Shown here in pieces: positions 62,712 to 64,000 of a stretch of DNA of 64,000 nucleotides (the first letter of the stretch is position 1; every line of letters starts with the position of its first letter). Source of the stretch: Leucobacter komagatae (GTDB lineage: Bacteria > Actinomycetota > Actinomycetes > Actinomycetales > Microbacteriaceae); assembly GCF_000834055.1 (NCBI RefSeq), contig NZ_JXSQ01000004.1, positions 124,001 to 188,000 on the forward strand. Reading direction: 5' to 3'. Under the pieces are notes generated by a model, which was not told the DNA's origin, did no database searches, and was given only the letters and a program-made list of their open reading frames with translations. The position numbers and the translations under genes were made by a program.

Positions 62712-63974
62712 CTACCGGTCGAGCAAGCGTAGCTGCAGCATCGCCGCGAACCGGTCATCCGCGTCGTCAAGGTCGATTCCGCTGATCTCGACGGCGCGAC
62801 GCAGCCGGTAACGGAACGTATTCGGGTGGACAAACAGTGTGCCAGCTGCCTGCCCGACGTCGCCGAAGTGGTCGAACCACGCGCGCAAGGTGTCAACCAG
62901 TTGCCCCTTCTGCTTACCGTCGTGCTCAATGAGGCGAGATACCGGCCCGGTGAACTCGTCACCGCGCACCACCATGAGGTCTTTGAGCTCACGCATCAGC
63001 ACTTCGGCGTGCACGTCAGAGAGCCGTGCAACGCGTGAGAGCGGCTTCGTCGATCCACCCCTCCCCGTTTCGAGCAGCGCGCGCAGCACGCGCCGCGCAG
63101 ATCCCCGCGAACGGGTGATGCCAGCGAGGTCGTCTGCCGGCGGCCCCACCGCGATCACCGCAGGCATCCGGGCCCCAACCCTGTCGAGGAAGTCCTCCAT
63201 CGTGCGCACCGCATGCAACCCGGAAGGATCGTTCGGCTCCGGGAGAATCCCGTAGGCAGTATCCCCCAGCTGCGCGACCGCAGAACCGGGCCGCATCGCA
63301 GAAAGATGCACGGCGAGCGCGTCGGTGAAACGCTCCCGCTCAGCCATGAGCGCCTGGTCTGTCCCCTCGGTCGCGCCGTGCTCGGTCTCTGTCAGCACCG
63401 CTGCTACCACGCACACAGACTGACCGGAGAGGTTGAGCCTGGCCAGCGCCTCGCTCGCCCCGGAACCCCCCTCGAGCGCGGTGCTGAGCAGCTCAGCACG
63501 CAACCGCCGCTGCACGTCAGCCCCTGCGCGCAACCGCAGCAGATGCAGCGCAACGAGTTTCGCCGCGTCGCGGAGCGTGACGGTGCGCTCGTGCGTGAGC
63601 GGGCCGTCCATGGCGGCCCAAATCGAACCGAGCACCTCGTCGCCGGCGCGAACACCAATCGCAACGCGCTGCGTCGACCCATCGTTTACCGACACCACCG
63701 AATCAATCACGTCAGAATCAATGACCACCGGGTCATCGCTCCGATACAGGTGCCGGAACACGCCCCGTTCGGTGAGGCGCTCGGTGTAGCGCTCCGGAAC
63801 GCGGCGACCGATGATGGTCTCGGCGCGCGCACGGTCGGCCTCCTCCTGCCTGCCAGAGAACGCGAGCACGCGGGAAGATCGATCCTCGATGGTCACGGGC
63901 GCGTCAAGGAGCGACGCGATCGCGTTCGCAACAGCGAAGAGATCACCCGACGGGATCCCCCCGAGCGAGTCCAC
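62712..63974 (-). CDS. PucR/CdaR-family transcription regulator
   Basis: 420 aa from the GTG at 63974, which has only a weak site; the frame stays open to the right edge, so the true start may lie beyond the window. N-terminal GAF-like sensor (ANAIASLLDAPVTIEDRSSRVLAFSG, about residues 15-160), a middle GGDEF-like degenerate domain, and the C-terminal PucR helix-turn-helix (AAGTLFVHPNTFRYRLRRAVEISG). Such proteins often activate catabolic genes and neighbour aldehyde dehydrogenases or transporters; the convergent gabD could be a target. Ends at a shared terminator. Confidence 0.88.
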   Translation of the reverse strand: MDSLGGIPSGDLFAVANAIASLLDAPVTIEDRSSRVLAFSGRQEEADRARAETIIGRRVPERYTERLTERGVFRHLYRSDDPVVIDSDVIDSVVSVNDGSTQRVAIGVRAGDEVLGSIWAAMDGPLTHERTVTLRDAAKLVALHLLRLRAGADVQRRLRAELLSTALEGGSGASEALARLNLSGQSVCVVAAVLTETEHGATEGTDQALMAERERFTDALAVHLSAMRPGSAVAQLGDTAYGILPEPNDPSGLHAVRTMEDFLDRVGARMPAVIAVGPPADDLAGITRSRGSARRVLRALLETGRGGSTKPLSRVARLSDVHAEVLMRELKDLMVVRGDEFTGPVSRLIEHDGKQKGQLVDTLRAWFDHFGDVGQAAGTLFVHPNTFRYRLRRAVEISGIDLDDADDRFAAMLQLRLLDR

Positions 63975-64000
63975 GTGTGTGTCACCAACGTCGTCTTCAG

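Overview
The window is a 64 kb stretch of GC-rich, densely coding actinobacterial chromosome. A WhiB regulator, a SigR/RsrA-type ECF sigma and zinc anti-sigma pair, a DUF3097 protein and many lipoproteins point to Actinomycetota. Gene content and the SigR-RsrA / aroA-rsgA neighbourhood suggest Microbacteriaceae, possibly a Leucobacter-like organism; the genus is inference. I see no tRNA, rRNA, CRISPR array, transposase, integrase or prophage gene, and no gene-free stretch above 300 bases. The longest gaps are about 200 to 240 bases and hold promoters, hairpins or nothing I can name.

Layout. 1-7.1 kb: a DUF885 peptidase-like gene (cut by the left edge), a small secreted membrane peptide, an Orn/Lys/Arg decarboxylase divergent from a LysR regulator, and an acyl-CoA dehydrogenase divergent from a TetR regulator. 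7.1-15.3 kb: three paralogous lipoproteins with a clavulanate-ORF12-type N-terminal domain (one fused to a class A beta-lactamase-like domain), interrupted by a tripartite tricarboxylate transporter (tctCBA) and a divergent CitA/CitB-type two-component system. 15.4-22.4 kb: an NhaC-type transporter with an amidohydrolase and divergent TetR regulator, then two tandem DHA2 drug-efflux MFS genes, the downstream one frameshifted. 22.4-29.8 kb: a lipoprotein, a small GNAT, a charged unknown protein, an enoyl-CoA hydratase-family / MocR / DtxR operon, a frameshifted DUF3097 gene, and an arginase-fold protein coupled to an HExxH membrane protein. 30-35.7 kb: a five-gene peptide ABC transporter operon ending in a YbaK-type tRNA deacylase.

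35.7-45.6 kb: rsrA-sigR transcribed behind a complete four-carbon acid-sugar catabolic cassette (GntP permease, DUF1537 kinase, PdxA-type dehydrogenase, DeoR repressor), with aroA and rsgA divergent on the other side, then a Q-rich membrane protein and bcp. 45.8-53 kb: a small membrane protein, whiB, argG, mdh, a serine hydrolase, an ABC-2-like membrane protein with divergent TetR, and an aldo/keto reductase. 53-64 kb: hrpA, a duplicated lipoprotein locus carrying a copy of the hrpA 3' end, an MFS transporter, a DUF4349 lipoprotein, a succinate-semialdehyde dehydrogenase and a PucR-family regulator.

The most informative observations are: the duplicated hrpA tail beside paralogous lipoproteins; the ORF12-domain lipoprotein array split by the tct block; the acid-sugar cassette wedged against sigR-rsrA; a MocR regulator without its PLP lysine; an arginase homologue that lost both metal-binding histidines; and two conserved genes broken by single extra bases in G/C runs, which may be sequence errors. 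I did not find a convincing wholly new multi-gene system.
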